From Acidobacteriota bacterium (GTDB taxonomy: Bacteria > Acidobacteriota > Aminicenantia > UBA2199): a stretch of 12,863 bases of DNA. The position numbers and the translations under genes were made by a program. Numbering within the stretch: the first letter of the stretch is position 1; each line of letters opens with the position of its first letter. The stretch is taken from the NCBI GenBank assembly GCA_021817755.1, contig JAKAGC010000041.1, forward strand, positions 1 through 12,863. The letters are read 5' to 3'. Below are positions 1 to 7,235 of this stretch, piece after piece. The notes beneath the pieces were generated by a model, which was given only the letters and a program-made list of their open reading frames with translations, did not search any database and was not told the origin of the DNA.

Positions 1-24
1 ATCAGAACCCGAGAATTTAAGTTT
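1..24. repeat. 24-bp perfect inverted repeat, left arm
   Basis: Bases 1-24 are the exact reverse complement of bases 293-316, with 268 bp between the arms. Both arms lie inside the macro-domain coding frame and encode unrelated peptides, KLKFSGSD here and SEPENLSF (with flanking part-codons) at the other arm. Duplicated protein sequence therefore does not explain the match. The arm begins at the first base of the window. Confidence 0.9.
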
Positions 25-810
25 GTCAAATACAGACAACAGATATTCCTTGTAAGGATAAGCCATTGAGGGGATATTATCAGGAAAAATAAAACCATAA
101 GATTGAAGAGTTTTCCAAAAATTCAATACTTCCTCAAAATATATTTTCGCATTTCCATCACGCCAATCTACAGATAGAAACTCCCCTTCTGCATCTTTTA
201 AATATCTTACTGTGAATTCACAATTCGAGTAAAATGTTATATATTGACTATTTTTATTTATTTGTACCTTAATATCCTCCCAAACCTCATGAAAACTTAA
301 ATTCTCGGGTTCTGATCTGAGCCATTCGGAAATTTCCTTAATATTTCTATGCTCAGGTGGAAATGATTCCTTATCATATAAATAAATAAAAATTTCAATG
401 GGCAGAGCACTTAAATGCTTTTCCATTAATGGGTGAACTTGTTTATCCCAGTTTAATTCACCATTGCCACACCCTAAAGCCGGGAATGCAATACTGGTAA
501 TTTTTTTTTCAATAAAATTTTTTTTGAACGCTTGAAGCCCCATTTCAATATATTCCAATTTCGATGGCTGCTTCCATGTGGTTTTCGTGGGAAAATTCAA
601 AATCCATTTGAAAGGAGTTTTGAATAACCATAATTTTCCTACGGTTAATTTTTTGGATTCACATAAATGCCTATACTTCTCAAACATTTCTGGATAAATC
701 GATTTGAAATCTTTGGCAATCCCTTTTCCCATCACCCCTACCGTATTAACTGTATTAACAAGTACTTGTGCGGGACTTTCAAAAAGATTTCCTTTTACAT
801 AGGTTATCAT
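1..810 (-). CDS. macro-domain protein, DarG-like (3' end outside window)
   Basis: Macro domains bind ADP-ribose. The DarG branch removes ADP-ribose from DNA and neutralises the DarT toxin. The frame opens at the ATG at 810 and runs without a stop to base 1, giving 270 visible residues. Residues 1-150 look like a DarG macro domain: MITYVKGNLF at the start, the ADP-ribose loop VNTVNTVGVMGKGIA (18-32), NFPTKTTWKQPS (72-83) with the DarG-type lysine at K76, and FPALGCGNGELNW (119-131). Residues 155-270 form a second part I do not recognise, so the protein is longer than a single macro domain. A weak AAGG lies 8 nt before the ATG. DarT normally precedes DarG, but here the gene on the 5' side is fucose synthase, so a cognate toxin would have to lie downstream. 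The gene is AT-rich compared with the sugar genes. The last eight visible codons lie inside a 24-bp inverted repeat and may not be genuine. The macro domain is certain; the DarG role is inference. Confidence 0.85.
   Translation of the reverse strand, partial: MITYVKGNLFESPAQVLVNTVNTVGVMGKGIAKDFKSIYPEMFEKYRHLCESKKLTVGKLWLFKTPFKWILNFPTKTTWKQPSKLEYIEMGLQAFKKNFIEKKITSIAFPALGCGNGELNWDKQVHPLMEKHLSALPIEIFIYLYDKESFPPEHRNIKEISEWLRSEPENLSFHEVWEDIKVQINKNSQYITFYSNCEFTVRYLKDAEGEFLSVDWRDGNAKIYFEEVLNFWKTLQSYGFIFPDNIPSMAYPYKEYLLSVFDKLKFSGSD
293..316. repeat. 24-bp perfect inverted repeat, right arm
   Basis: This is the partner of the arm at 1-24. It lies within the macro-domain gene, just after the macro fold, where the protein reads LRSEPENLSFHEV. 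This arm reads naturally within the protein, so if either arm is artificial it is more likely the one at 1-24. Confidence 0.9.
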
Positions 811-874
811 ACTAACTGCCTTAATTTATCAAAATTCAACTATAATCTATTACTTAGAACCTTTATTGCATAAA

Positions 875-898
875 TGAAAAATAATATTCAATTTTTCA
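875..898 (-). terminator. weak AT-rich hairpin after fucose synthase
   Basis: An 8-bp stem (TGAAAAAT at 875-882, ATTTTTCA at 891-898) with an 8-nt loop lies immediately after the stop codon of the last polysaccharide gene. It has one GC pair per arm and no clear U-run. It could end the polysaccharide operon only weakly, and read-through into the macro-domain gene is possible. I see no convincing promoter in 811-899. Confidence 0.3.
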
Positions 899-899
899 A

Positions 900-1856
900 C
901 TAAATTCTTTTGGCTTCTGCTTTTATCTCTGAAAGATAGGATTCGTAAGTCTTTAAGATTCCCTCTTTTAACGTGTGCTTTGCCTGCCAACCCAATGCCT
1001 TTAACCGGGAAACATCAAGCAACTTCCTGGGCGTTCCATCCGGCTTAGTAGAATCCCATGTGAGCTCCCCTTCATATCCGACAACCGATTTAATCATTTC
1101 TGCAAGCTCTTTAATCGTAACATCTTCCCCAACACCGATATTAATTACTTCTCCAATATCTTTGTAATCATACTTCTCCATCAGAAACACAACGGCATCG
1201 GCTAGATCATCCACGTAAAGAAACTCACGTTTGGGAGAACCTGTACCCCATAACTGGACAAATGGCTTCCCTTCTGTTTTGGCTTCATGAAACCTGCGAA
1301 TTAATGCAGGCATAACATGAGAGGTTTGCAAATCGTAATTGTCATTGGGACCATATAAATTGGTGGGCATGACTGAAATAAAATTGGTTTGATACTGTTG
1401 ATTATAATATCGACACATTTTGAGCCCGGCAATTTTTGCAATGGCATAAGCTTCATTGGTAGGCTCAAGAGGAGAAGTAAGCAAACAATCCTCTCTCATT
1501 GGTTGAGGTGCTAATTTTGGATAAATGCAAGAACTCCCAAGAAAAAGAAGTTTTTTTACCCCATAACGGTACGCAGCATGAATCACATTTACTTCAATAC
1601 TCAGATTACTGTAAATAAATTCCGCAGGATATGTATTATTGGCCCAGATTCCGCCAACACGTGCTGCAGCAAGAAATACATACTCGGGCCTCTCCTTTTC
1701 AAAGTACGCTTCCACTTCAACTTGCCGTTGTAAATCGAAATCCCCACGGTCGGAATAAATAAGATTGCCATATTCCTTTTCTTCGAGTTTCCGTTTTATG
1801 GCAGAACCGACCAGGCCTTTGTAACCGGCAATGTAAATTTTTGCGTCTTTTTTCAT
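900..1856 (-). CDS. fcl: GDP-L-fucose synthase
   Basis: This NADPH-dependent cytoplasmic SDR enzyme epimerises and reduces GDP-4-keto-6-deoxy-mannose to GDP-L-fucose. The 318 residues match the usual family length. The nucleotide-binding motif GYKGLVG is at 11-17. The catalytic set is visible: S108 in GSSCIYP, C110, the YxxxK pair Y137/K141 in YAIAKIAG, and H180 in [15 protein letters not shown], which corresponds to E. coli H179. [12 protein letters not shown] is also typical. AGAGG lies 6-7 nt before the ATG. It is the last gene of the polysaccharide operon, 90 bp after the UDP-xylose synthase gene. The partner GDP-mannose 4,6-dehydratase is absent from the window, so the substrate must come from an enzyme encoded elsewhere. 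The functional call is secure from the active-site residues. Confidence 0.95.
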   Translation of the reverse strand: MKKDAKIYIAGYKGLVGSAIKRKLEEKEYGNLIYSDRGDFDLQRQVEVEAYFEKERPEYVFLAAARVGGIWANNTYPAEFIYSNLSIEVNVIHAAYRYGVKKLLFLGSSCIYPKLAPQPMREDCLLTSPLEPTNEAYAIAKIAGLKMCRYYNQQYQTNFISVMPTNLYGPNDNYDLQTSHVMPALIRRFHEAKTEGKPFVQLWGTGSPKREFLYVDDLADAVVFLMEKYDYKDIGEVINIGVGEDVTIKELAEMIKSVVGYEGELTWDSTKPDGTPRKLLDVSRLKALGWQAKHTLKEGILKTYESYLSEIKAEAKRI

Positions 1857-1946
1857 TTAGCGCCTCTTCTTTTAAATTTGTCTTTTGTCTTTAAAATGTT
1901 ATTATAATGGAGGTATCCCATTTATGCAACCCCATTATTATTTTTA

Positions 1947-2918
1947 TCACTTTTCCCGCAAGATTTGATCGAAATAATGAATGGTTTTTTTCAACCCGGA
2001 TTCGAGTTCAATGCCAGGGGTCCATCCAAGTTTTTCCCTGGCTAACGAAATATCGGGTCTTCGTCTTTCGGGGTCATCGGAAGGAAGGGGATTATAAATA
2101 ATTTTCGATTTGGAACCAGTGAGATCAATTACTTTTTCTGCCAATTCCCGAATAGTAAATTCACCGGGATTTCCAAGATTAACGGGTCCGATGAATTCAT
2201 CATCCGTATTCATCATGGATATTAAACCATTTACCATGTCGTCGACATAACAGAATGAACGGGTCTGACTTCCATCACCATAAATGGTTATATCGATTCC
2301 CTTTAATGCTTGAACAATAAAATTACTAACAACGCGGCCATCATTGGGGTGCATGCGGGGACCATAGGTATTAAATATACGTACCACCTTAATTCTAACC
2401 TTATTTTGTCTGTGATAATCGAAAAATAAGGTTTCGGCACAACGCTTCCCTTCATCATAACAAGAACGGATTCCAATGGGATTTACATTTCCCCAGTAGG
2501 TTTCTTTTTGGGGGTGAACATTGGGATTACCGTATACTTCACTGGTAGAAGCCTGAAGAATTTTTGCTTTAACGCGTTTGGCAAGCCCAAGCATATTAAT
2601 GGAACCCATTACATTGGTTTTAACGGTTTTAACGGGGTTATACTGGTAGTGAATAGGAGAAGCGGGGCAAGCGAGATTATAAATCTCATCCACTTCTACA
2701 AATACGGGATGAACAATATCACTGCGGATGAGCTCGAAATGAGGGTCCTGGAGGAAATTCCGAATATTCTCCTTTGTACCGGTAAAAAAGTTATCCATGC
2801 AAATAACTTCATTTCCATCTTTTAGAAGCCGTTCACAAAGATGTGATCCGATAAATCCGGCTCCACCGGTGACCAGTATTGTTTTATGCTGGGGGATGTG
2901 CAAATCTTTTTTTCTCAT
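1947..2918 (-). CDS. uxs: UDP-glucuronate decarboxylase (UDP-xylose synthase)
   Basis: This extended SDR enzyme converts UDP-glucuronate to UDP-xylose through a C4-keto intermediate, keeping its NAD bound. It has 323 residues. TGGAGFIG at 17-24 is the Rossmann motif. [12 protein letters not shown] (81-92) is the hallmark of UXS and separates it from UDP-glucose 4-epimerases. The active site shows ASTSEVYG (123-130) and Y154/K158 in [28 protein letters not shown] and RSFCYVDD support the call. AGAGG lies 4 nt before the ATG. The gene lies between the WbpE homologue and fucose synthase in a same-strand run. No UDP-glucose 6-dehydrogenase is in the window. The neighbouring WbpA belongs to the same superfamily but acts on UDP-GlcNAc, so UDP-glucuronate probably comes from a gene elsewhere. 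Confidence 0.94.
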   Translation of the reverse strand: MRKKDLHIPQHKTILVTGGAGFIGSHLCERLLKDGNEVICMDNFFTGTKENIRNFLQDPHFELIRSDIVHPVFVEVDEIYNLACPASPIHYQYNPVKTVKTNVMGSINMLGLAKRVKAKILQASTSEVYGNPNVHPQKETYWGNVNPIGIRSCYDEGKRCAETLFFDYHRQNKVRIKVVRIFNTYGPRMHPNDGRVVSNFIVQALKGIDITIYGDGSQTRSFCYVDDMVNGLISMMNTDDEFIGPVNLGNPGEFTIRELAEKVIDLTGSKSKIIYNPLPSDDPERRRPDISLAREKLGWTPGIELESGLKKTIHYFDQILREK

Positions 2919-2933
2919 TATGCCTCTAATTTT

Positions 2934-2997
2934 AAGGCAGGACCAGGGGTCAAATATCTAATGTTAACGGCTGTGTAACATCCCGGGACCTGCCCTT
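2934..2997. repeat. intergenic palindromic element between wbpE and uxs
   Basis: This 64-bp stretch has two nested inverted repeats. The outer arms are GGCAGG (2936-2941) and CCTGCC (2989-2994), extended by AAG/CTT with one bulge and by CC/GG across an A-A mismatch. The inner arms are ATGTTA (2961-2966) and TAACAT (2976-2981). It fills most of the 91-bp gap between two co-directional genes. No U-run follows it on the minus strand, so it does not look like an intrinsic terminator. It resembles REP-type intergenic palindromes; whether it recurs in the genome cannot be seen from here. Confidence 0.45.
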
Positions 2998-3009
2998 CAT
3001 TTCCTATTA

Positions 3010-4122
3010 TTATTTTGATGTCTTTATTGCTTCGATTATTCGTTCCTGATCTTCTTTTTTAAGGTAGGGATGCATGGGGATACTAAAAATTTCGGCAGCA
3101 CATTTTTCAGTAATGGGGAAATCTCCCTTTTTGTAACCGAGATGCTGGAAGGCTACTTGCAAATGCAATGGAATGGGGTAATATATGGCTGTGGGAATTT
3201 TCTGTGCTTTTAATCCATTAAGGGCTTTTTCACGCTGAGGGTGAAGAATGGAATATTGTGCCCATGCAGAAATATTGAATTCTTTAACATAAGGAACAGT
3301 GACCGCATCTTTGAGAGCTTCGCTATATGCATTGGCTACATCCTGGCGAAGGTCGATTTCTTCTTTGAAGATTTCCATTTTAGCAAGAAGAATTGCAGCC
3401 TGAATGGTATCGATTCTTCCGTTAATCCCTACACGGATATTATCATACTTATCGGTTCCTTTTCCATGGATTCGGATTGAAACGAGTTTATCATACAATT
3501 CATCGTTGTTTGTAAAAATCATACCGCCATCGCCATAACAGCCGAGGGGTTTAGCAGGAAAGAAGCTGGTAGCTCCGCAATCGGCATTTGAGCAGGCGCG
3601 TTTTCCTTTATAAGAGGCTCCGAAACTCTGGGCAGCATCTTGAAGAACAAATAGATTATATTCCTTTGCAATGGAATTGATTTCGTCGTAATCGGCAGCC
3701 TGTCCGAATAGATCGACTGGAATAATTCCTTTAATTTTCAAATTCTTTTTTGCAACTGTTTCCCGGATGGCTTCTTTGAGTTTTTCAGGATCAATATTAA
3801 ATGTGCGGGGATCGATTTCAACAAAAACCGGTGTTGCACCGAGTAACTGGATTACTTCAGCAGTAGCAATAAAAGTGAAAGGTGTCGTAAAGATCGCATC
3901 GCCAGGGCCGACTCCGTATGCCATCAAGGGCATTAATAACGCGTCGGTTCCACTAGATACACCAATTGCATATTTTGTTCCGACGAATTCTGCAAGTTTC
4001 TTTTCCAGTTCATCGATTTCAGGTCCCATAATGTATTTCCCATGATCGAGGACCTTCTTAATATTCGCTTCGATTTGTTCTCTGATACGCATTTGCTGGG
4101 CGTGTAAATCTATAAAATCCAT
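3010..4122 (-). CDS. wbpE: WbpE-like PLP sugar-nucleotide 3-aminotransferase
   Basis: This is a DegT/DnrJ/EryC1/StrS-family aminotransferase. In the Wbp pathway the family transfers an amino group from glutamate to C3 of UDP-2-acetamido-3-keto-glucuronate. The 370 residues are of family length. SSGTDAL (56-62) binds the PLP phosphate, D162 in LQDAAQSFGA contacts the pyridine nitrogen, and K191 in SFFPAKPLGCYGDGG is the Schiff-base lysine. The N-terminus MDFIDLHAQQ is typical of WbpE/WlbC proteins. AGGAG lies about 7 nt before the ATG. The gene follows WbpA, WbpB and WbpD homologues in the Pseudomonas order, which is the main reason to prefer this substrate over other 3- or 4-keto sugars. The fold and cofactor are certain; the substrate is inferred from context. 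Confidence 0.9.
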   Translation of the reverse strand: MDFIDLHAQQMRIREQIEANIKKVLDHGKYIMGPEIDELEKKLAEFVGTKYAIGVSSGTDALLMPLMAYGVGPGDAIFTTPFTFIATAEVIQLLGATPVFVEIDPRTFNIDPEKLKEAIRETVAKKNLKIKGIIPVDLFGQAADYDEINSIAKEYNLFVLQDAAQSFGASYKGKRACSNADCGATSFFPAKPLGCYGDGGMIFTNNDELYDKLVSIRIHGKGTDKYDNIRVGINGRIDTIQAAILLAKMEIFKEEIDLRQDVANAYSEALKDAVTVPYVKEFNISAWAQYSILHPQREKALNGLKAQKIPTAIYYPIPLHLQVAFQHLGYKKGDFPITEKCAAEIFSIPMHPYLKKEDQERIIEAIKTSK

Positions 4123-4195
4123 ATTTATCTCCTAATACGGGGCAGCCAACTGGTTACCCGCTTATTCAATCAAATAATAAAAAGTTTTCCGGGGG

Positions 4196-4229
4196 TGCAG
4201 GGGGCGGTTTTTTAAAAGAGCCCCATGCA
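4196..4229 (-). terminator. GC-rich stem-loop after wbpD, possible attenuator
   Basis: The arms are TGCAGGGGGC (4196-4205) and GCCCCATGCA (4220-4229), pairing at 9 of 10 positions around a 14-nt AT-rich loop. The stem starts 7 nt after the wbpD stop codon. On the minus strand a further C/G-rich stretch follows, then CTTTTTATTATT. It is terminator-like but imperfect, because the U-run is about 12 nt from the stem. Inside an operon it could attenuate transcription or protect the upstream mRNA, lowering expression of wbpE and later genes. Confidence 0.4.
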
Positions 4230-4236
4230 AAACGAC

Positions 4237-4833
4237 TTAAATCTCTTCTACTATAAGTCCTTTTTTATCGTATTTACGACCGCATTTTTTACATTGGCAA
4301 GACTCTTCCGATTTGGGATTGGTGGACATGTCGAGTTTTGTTCCGCATGCACACATCCATCCGGCCAACCGGGCAGGATTTCCCATTACCAGTGAATAAT
4401 CGGGAGTATTTTTGGTTACTACCGAACCTGCGGCAACAAAGGCATACTTTCCAATGGTGTGACCGCATACGATGGTGGAATTGGCTCCGAGTGAGGCACT
4501 CTTTTTTACAAGGGTCTTGATATAGAATTCGGTACCACGCTGGGGAAACTCGCTGCGGGGATTCAATATATTGGTAAAAACCATTGAAGGGCCGCAAAAC
4601 ACATAATCTTCGAGTTCAACACCTTCGTAAACAGATACGTTATTTTGAATTTTCACATTGTTTCCAATGGTGACATTGTTTCCGATGTTAACGTTCTGGC
4701 CGATGGAACACTTTTCTCCGATTTTTGTTCCGCTCTGAACATGAGAAAAATGCCATATTTTAGTTCCTTTCCCGATTTCAACGGGGTCATCTACATAACT
4801 GCTTTCATGGACAAAATATTCTTTGTCGGACAT
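4237..4833 (-). CDS. wbpD: WbpD-like hexapeptide N-acetyltransferase
   Basis: This left-handed beta-helix acetyltransferase transfers acetyl from acetyl-CoA to the 3-amino group of UDP-GlcNAc3N-glucuronate. It has 198 residues. Hexapeptide repeats (IGKGTKIWHFSHV, IGEKCSIGQNV, IGNNVTIGNNVKI) span about 19-70, followed by LGANSTIVCG, IGKYAFVAAGSVVTK and the coenzyme-A-side motif MGNPARLAGW (150-159). The C-terminal tail has a cysteine cluster: C161 and C163, then C179, C181 and C184, in CACG and CQCKKCGRKY. It looks like a small zinc ribbon. AGGAG lies 9 nt before the ATG, and wbpB ends 21 nt upstream. The family is certain; the pathway step is inferred from the adjacent wbpA, wbpB and wbpE. 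Confidence 0.9.
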   Translation of the reverse strand: MSDKEYFVHESSYVDDPVEIGKGTKIWHFSHVQSGTKIGEKCSIGQNVNIGNNVTIGNNVKIQNNVSVYEGVELEDYVFCGPSMVFTNILNPRSEFPQRGTEFYIKTLVKKSASLGANSTIVCGHTIGKYAFVAAGSVVTKNTPDYSLVMGNPARLAGWMCACGTKLDMSTNPKSEESCQCKKCGRKYDKKGLIVEEI

Positions 4834-4854
4834 GGGTATATCTCCTATATTTAT

Positions 4855-5838
4855 TTATAAGGTATTTTGAGGTATCAGGTATTTTTCAGCTTTTTCAAGA
4901 ATGCGAAGTACATTAAGTCCCTCTATACCGTCGGTTTTGGGTGATTGACGTGTTTCCATGCAATGAATAAAGTGAAGAAGCTCTTCTTTAAGAGGTTCTT
5001 TGCTTTCAAATTCAACTGGGTAGGATTCGGCTTTTCGTGCAACAGGAATATCGCCTTCGATAAAGTCGATTTTATGAGGATAGATTAGAAGTTTATTTTT
5101 TCCTTCTGCAACATCATCGAACACAGCCATTTTATCTTTTCCGACAACCACCAATTTCTGTTCTTTGAACGGGTGGAGCCAGTTAACGAATATATGGCCT
5201 TTAATTCCATTTTTAAATTCAAGTGTAGTGAGCGTGGTATCGAAGATACCGGGTTTAACGTATGCGCCGCCGTGAGCATAGATTTGAAGGGGTTCCTGTC
5301 CATCGAGGAGCATGAGAATAAGGGAAATATCATGGGGAGCAAAGCTCCAAAGCACATTTTCTTCGGCTCGAAGTTTCCCGATATTTAATCGATTGGAATA
5401 AATATAACGGATTTCCCCGAGTTCTCCTGCGTCGATGAGTTCTTTGAGTTTATTAACAGCAGGATGATATTGAAGAATATGACCAACCATAAGAATACGG
5501 TTATTTTCTTTGGCGATCTTCACCAGTTCCTCACCTTCAGCAGTAGTAAGCGCAAGCGGCTTTTCAACCAGGACATCCTTTCCGGCAAGGAGATATTGTT
5601 TTGTAAGTTGAAAGTGGAGGGCAGCAGGAGCGGCAATAACAACTCCTTCTAACTCAGGATTGGAAAGCAGTTGGTTTTGATCTTCTGCATATGGAATATG
5701 TGGAAAATCTTTCTTGAGATTCTGCATACTGGCTGGACCGGGGTCATAAACAGAATGTAGAACGCCAAGTTTATCGAGGTTTTTGAGGTGATTCTTTCCC
5801 CATTGGCCTGCGCCGATGAGTGCGATATTTTTTTTCAT
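4855..5838 (-). CDS. wbpB: WbpB-like UDP-GlcNAcA 3-dehydrogenase
   Basis: This Gfo/Idh/MocA-family NAD-dependent oxidoreductase is expected to oxidise C3 of UDP-N-acetylglucosaminuronate to the 3-keto sugar aminated by WbpE. It has 327 residues. The N-terminal Rossmann motif is GAGQWGKNH (9-17). The family's EKP motif is at 92-94 (VLVEKPLALT), and H169/D170 in FAPHDISL lie where the family keeps its active-site residues. FKEQKLVVVGKDKMAVFDD in the C-terminal domain is typical of sugar-nucleotide members. GGAG lies about 10 nt before the ATG, and wbpA ends 17 nt upstream, so the two are surely co-transcribed. A generic sugar dehydrogenase is the alternative; the gene order argues for WbpB. Confidence 0.9.
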   Translation of the reverse strand: MKKNIALIGAGQWGKNHLKNLDKLGVLHSVYDPGPASMQNLKKDFPHIPYAEDQNQLLSNPELEGVVIAAPAALHFQLTKQYLLAGKDVLVEKPLALTTAEGEELVKIAKENNRILMVGHILQYHPAVNKLKELIDAGELGEIRYIYSNRLNIGKLRAEENVLWSFAPHDISLILMLLDGQEPLQIYAHGGAYVKPGIFDTTLTTLEFKNGIKGHIFVNWLHPFKEQKLVVVGKDKMAVFDDVAEGKNKLLIYPHKIDFIEGDIPVARKAESYPVEFESKEPLKEELLHFIHCMETRQSPKTDGIEGLNVLRILEKAEKYLIPQNTL

Positions 5839-5855
5839 AGGTTAAATTCTCCGTA

Positions 5856-7175
5856 TCAGGCTTTCCAGATTTTATCGCTCTTCAAACCCTTTTGCTGCAT
5901 AGCGTTACGGGTATCGATCACGATTTTTGCAATTTCAGGAAGCCGGTTATATTGGATATTGGAATGGTTGGTTATGATAACAGCGATATCATAAGATTCG
6001 GGAGGAATATTTTCGAGATTAACAGAACCAAGATCAAGCTGATATTTACGGGTTTTAGGAAGCCTGGGAATAAAGGGATCGTAATATTCTACGTTGGCGC
6101 CTTCTTTGATAAGCAAATCGATAATTTTGAGAGCGGGGCTTTCCCGCATATCATCGACATCAGGTTTATAGGCGACACCGATTACTAGAATCTTTGCACC
6201 AATCATGGACCGGCCTTTTATATTTAATACCTTGAGTACTTTTTCAATGACATAATAAGGCATGGTATTGTTGATTTCGCCGGCAAGTTCGATGAAATGG
6301 GTGTGGATATCATATTCCTTAGCTTTCCAGGTGAGGTAAAACGGATCAATGGGAATGCAGTGACCGCCGAGTCCAGGGCCAGGATAGAAAGCCTGGAAAC
6401 CGAAAGGTTTGGTATTGGCAGCTTCTATAACTTCCCATACATCGATATCCATGCGGTCGAATACGACTTTTAACTCGTTTACGAGCGCAATATTTATGGC
6501 GCGGTATGTGTTTTCAAGAATCTTTGAAGCTTCGGCAACTTTGGGAGAAGAAACAGGAACAACTTTTACGATTGTTCCGTAAAGTTCTGTCATAATATCG
6601 AGATCTGAAGGAGTAACGGAACTGACAACTTTGGGGATTGTACCGGTATCGAAATCTTTATTGCCTGGGTCTTCACGTTCGGGAGAAAACCCGAGGAAGA
6701 AATCCTCACCGACTTTTAAACCGGATCGCTGTAAAATGGGTAGCATCTCTTCATCGGTTGTACCGGGGTAAGTGGTACTTTCCAGTACGATGACGTGCCC
6801 CTTTTTTATATATTGTGCAATTATTTCGGTGCTGTCGAGTACATAAGAAAGATCGGGATTGTAATGTTCATCGAGAGGGGTTGGAACACAAATCAAAACT
6901 GCATCTGCTTCGGGAAGCCTTGAAAAATCCGATGTGGCGGAGAATTTCTTTTTTTCCAATACATATTCTTTCAAGAAATCTTCCTCGATGTGACGGATGT
7001 AGCTTTGACCTTTCATTAATTTTTCGATCTTTTTGTCATCAACATCGAAACCTAAGATGGAAAAATTCTTTTTCAGGAATTCACGTGCAAGAGGAAGACC
7101 TACATATCCGAGTCCAATAATACCGATGACCGCCTTTCGTTCCCTTATTTTTTGTATCAACGTATCTTTCAGCAT
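5856..7175 (-). CDS. wbpA: UDP-N-acetyl-D-glucosamine 6-dehydrogenase
   Basis: This cytoplasmic enzyme of the UDP-glucose/GDP-mannose dehydrogenase family oxidises UDP-GlcNAc twice at C6 to UDP-GlcNAc-uronate, the first step of the Wbp pathway. From the ATG at 7175 it has 439 residues, close to Pseudomonas WbpA. Numbered from there, GLGYVG is at about 21-26, VLESTTYPGTT follows near 131-141, and the catalytic cysteine C273 lies in PGPGLGGHCIPIDPFYL. VGVAYKPDVDDMRESPALK marks the third domain. I chose 7175 rather than the in-frame ATG at 7193 because AGGAG lies between the two and serves the second. Upstream of the first there is only a small GC hairpin and no ribosome binding site. The gene starts 60 bp after the wzz-like gene. 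Confidence 0.93.
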   Translation of the reverse strand: MLKDTLIQKIRERKAVIGIIGLGYVGLPLAREFLKKNFSILGFDVDDKKIEKLMKGQSYIRHIEEDFLKEYVLEKKKFSATSDFSRLPEADAVLICVPTPLDEHYNPDLSYVLDSTEIIAQYIKKGHVIVLESTTYPGTTDEEMLPILQRSGLKVGEDFFLGFSPEREDPGNKDFDTGTIPKVVSSVTPSDLDIMTELYGTIVKVVPVSSPKVAEASKILENTYRAINIALVNELKVVFDRMDIDVWEVIEAANTKPFGFQAFYPGPGLGGHCIPIDPFYLTWKAKEYDIHTHFIELAGEINNTMPYYVIEKVLKVLNIKGRSMIGAKILVIGVAYKPDVDDMRESPALKIIDLLIKEGANVEYYDPFIPRLPKTRKYQLDLGSVNLENIPPESYDIAVIITNHSNIQYNRLPEIAKIVIDTRNAMQQKGLKSDKIWKA

Positions 7176-7192
7176 ATGATTTTTTCTCCTCA

Positions 7193-7208
7193 TGCCCGAA
7201 ACCGGGCA
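7193..7208. repeat. short GC hairpin before wbpA ribosome binding site
   Basis: TGCCCG (7193-7198) and CGGGCA (7203-7208) form a perfect 6-bp stem with a 4-nt AAAC loop. It lies directly 5' of the wbpA Shine-Dalgarno sequence on the mRNA and covers the rejected upstream ATG. It is too short and U-poor for a terminator; a role in processing or translation control is only a guess. Confidence 0.4.
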
Positions 7209-7235
7209 GATATTTCGTTCTATTTTACAACAAAA

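Noticed and set aside
1904..1938. Stem ATAATGG/CCATTAT in the gap between uxs and fcl as a terminator.
   Set aside because: It has only 7 perfect pairs, a 21-nt loop and no U-run, so it is too weak to call.
2508..2825. 105-codon plus-strand frame opposite the UDP-glucuronate decarboxylase.
   Set aside because: It lies fully antisense to a gene with complete catalytic motifs and shows no domain; it is a shadow frame.
4289..4597. 102-codon minus-strand frame inside wbpD.
   Set aside because: It is an out-of-frame shadow of the hexapeptide acetyltransferase with no ribosome binding site or domain.
7176..7193. Earlier ATG at 7193 for wbpA.
   Set aside because: The Shine-Dalgarno AGGAG lies downstream of it and serves the ATG at 7175. 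Upstream of 7193 there is only a hairpin.
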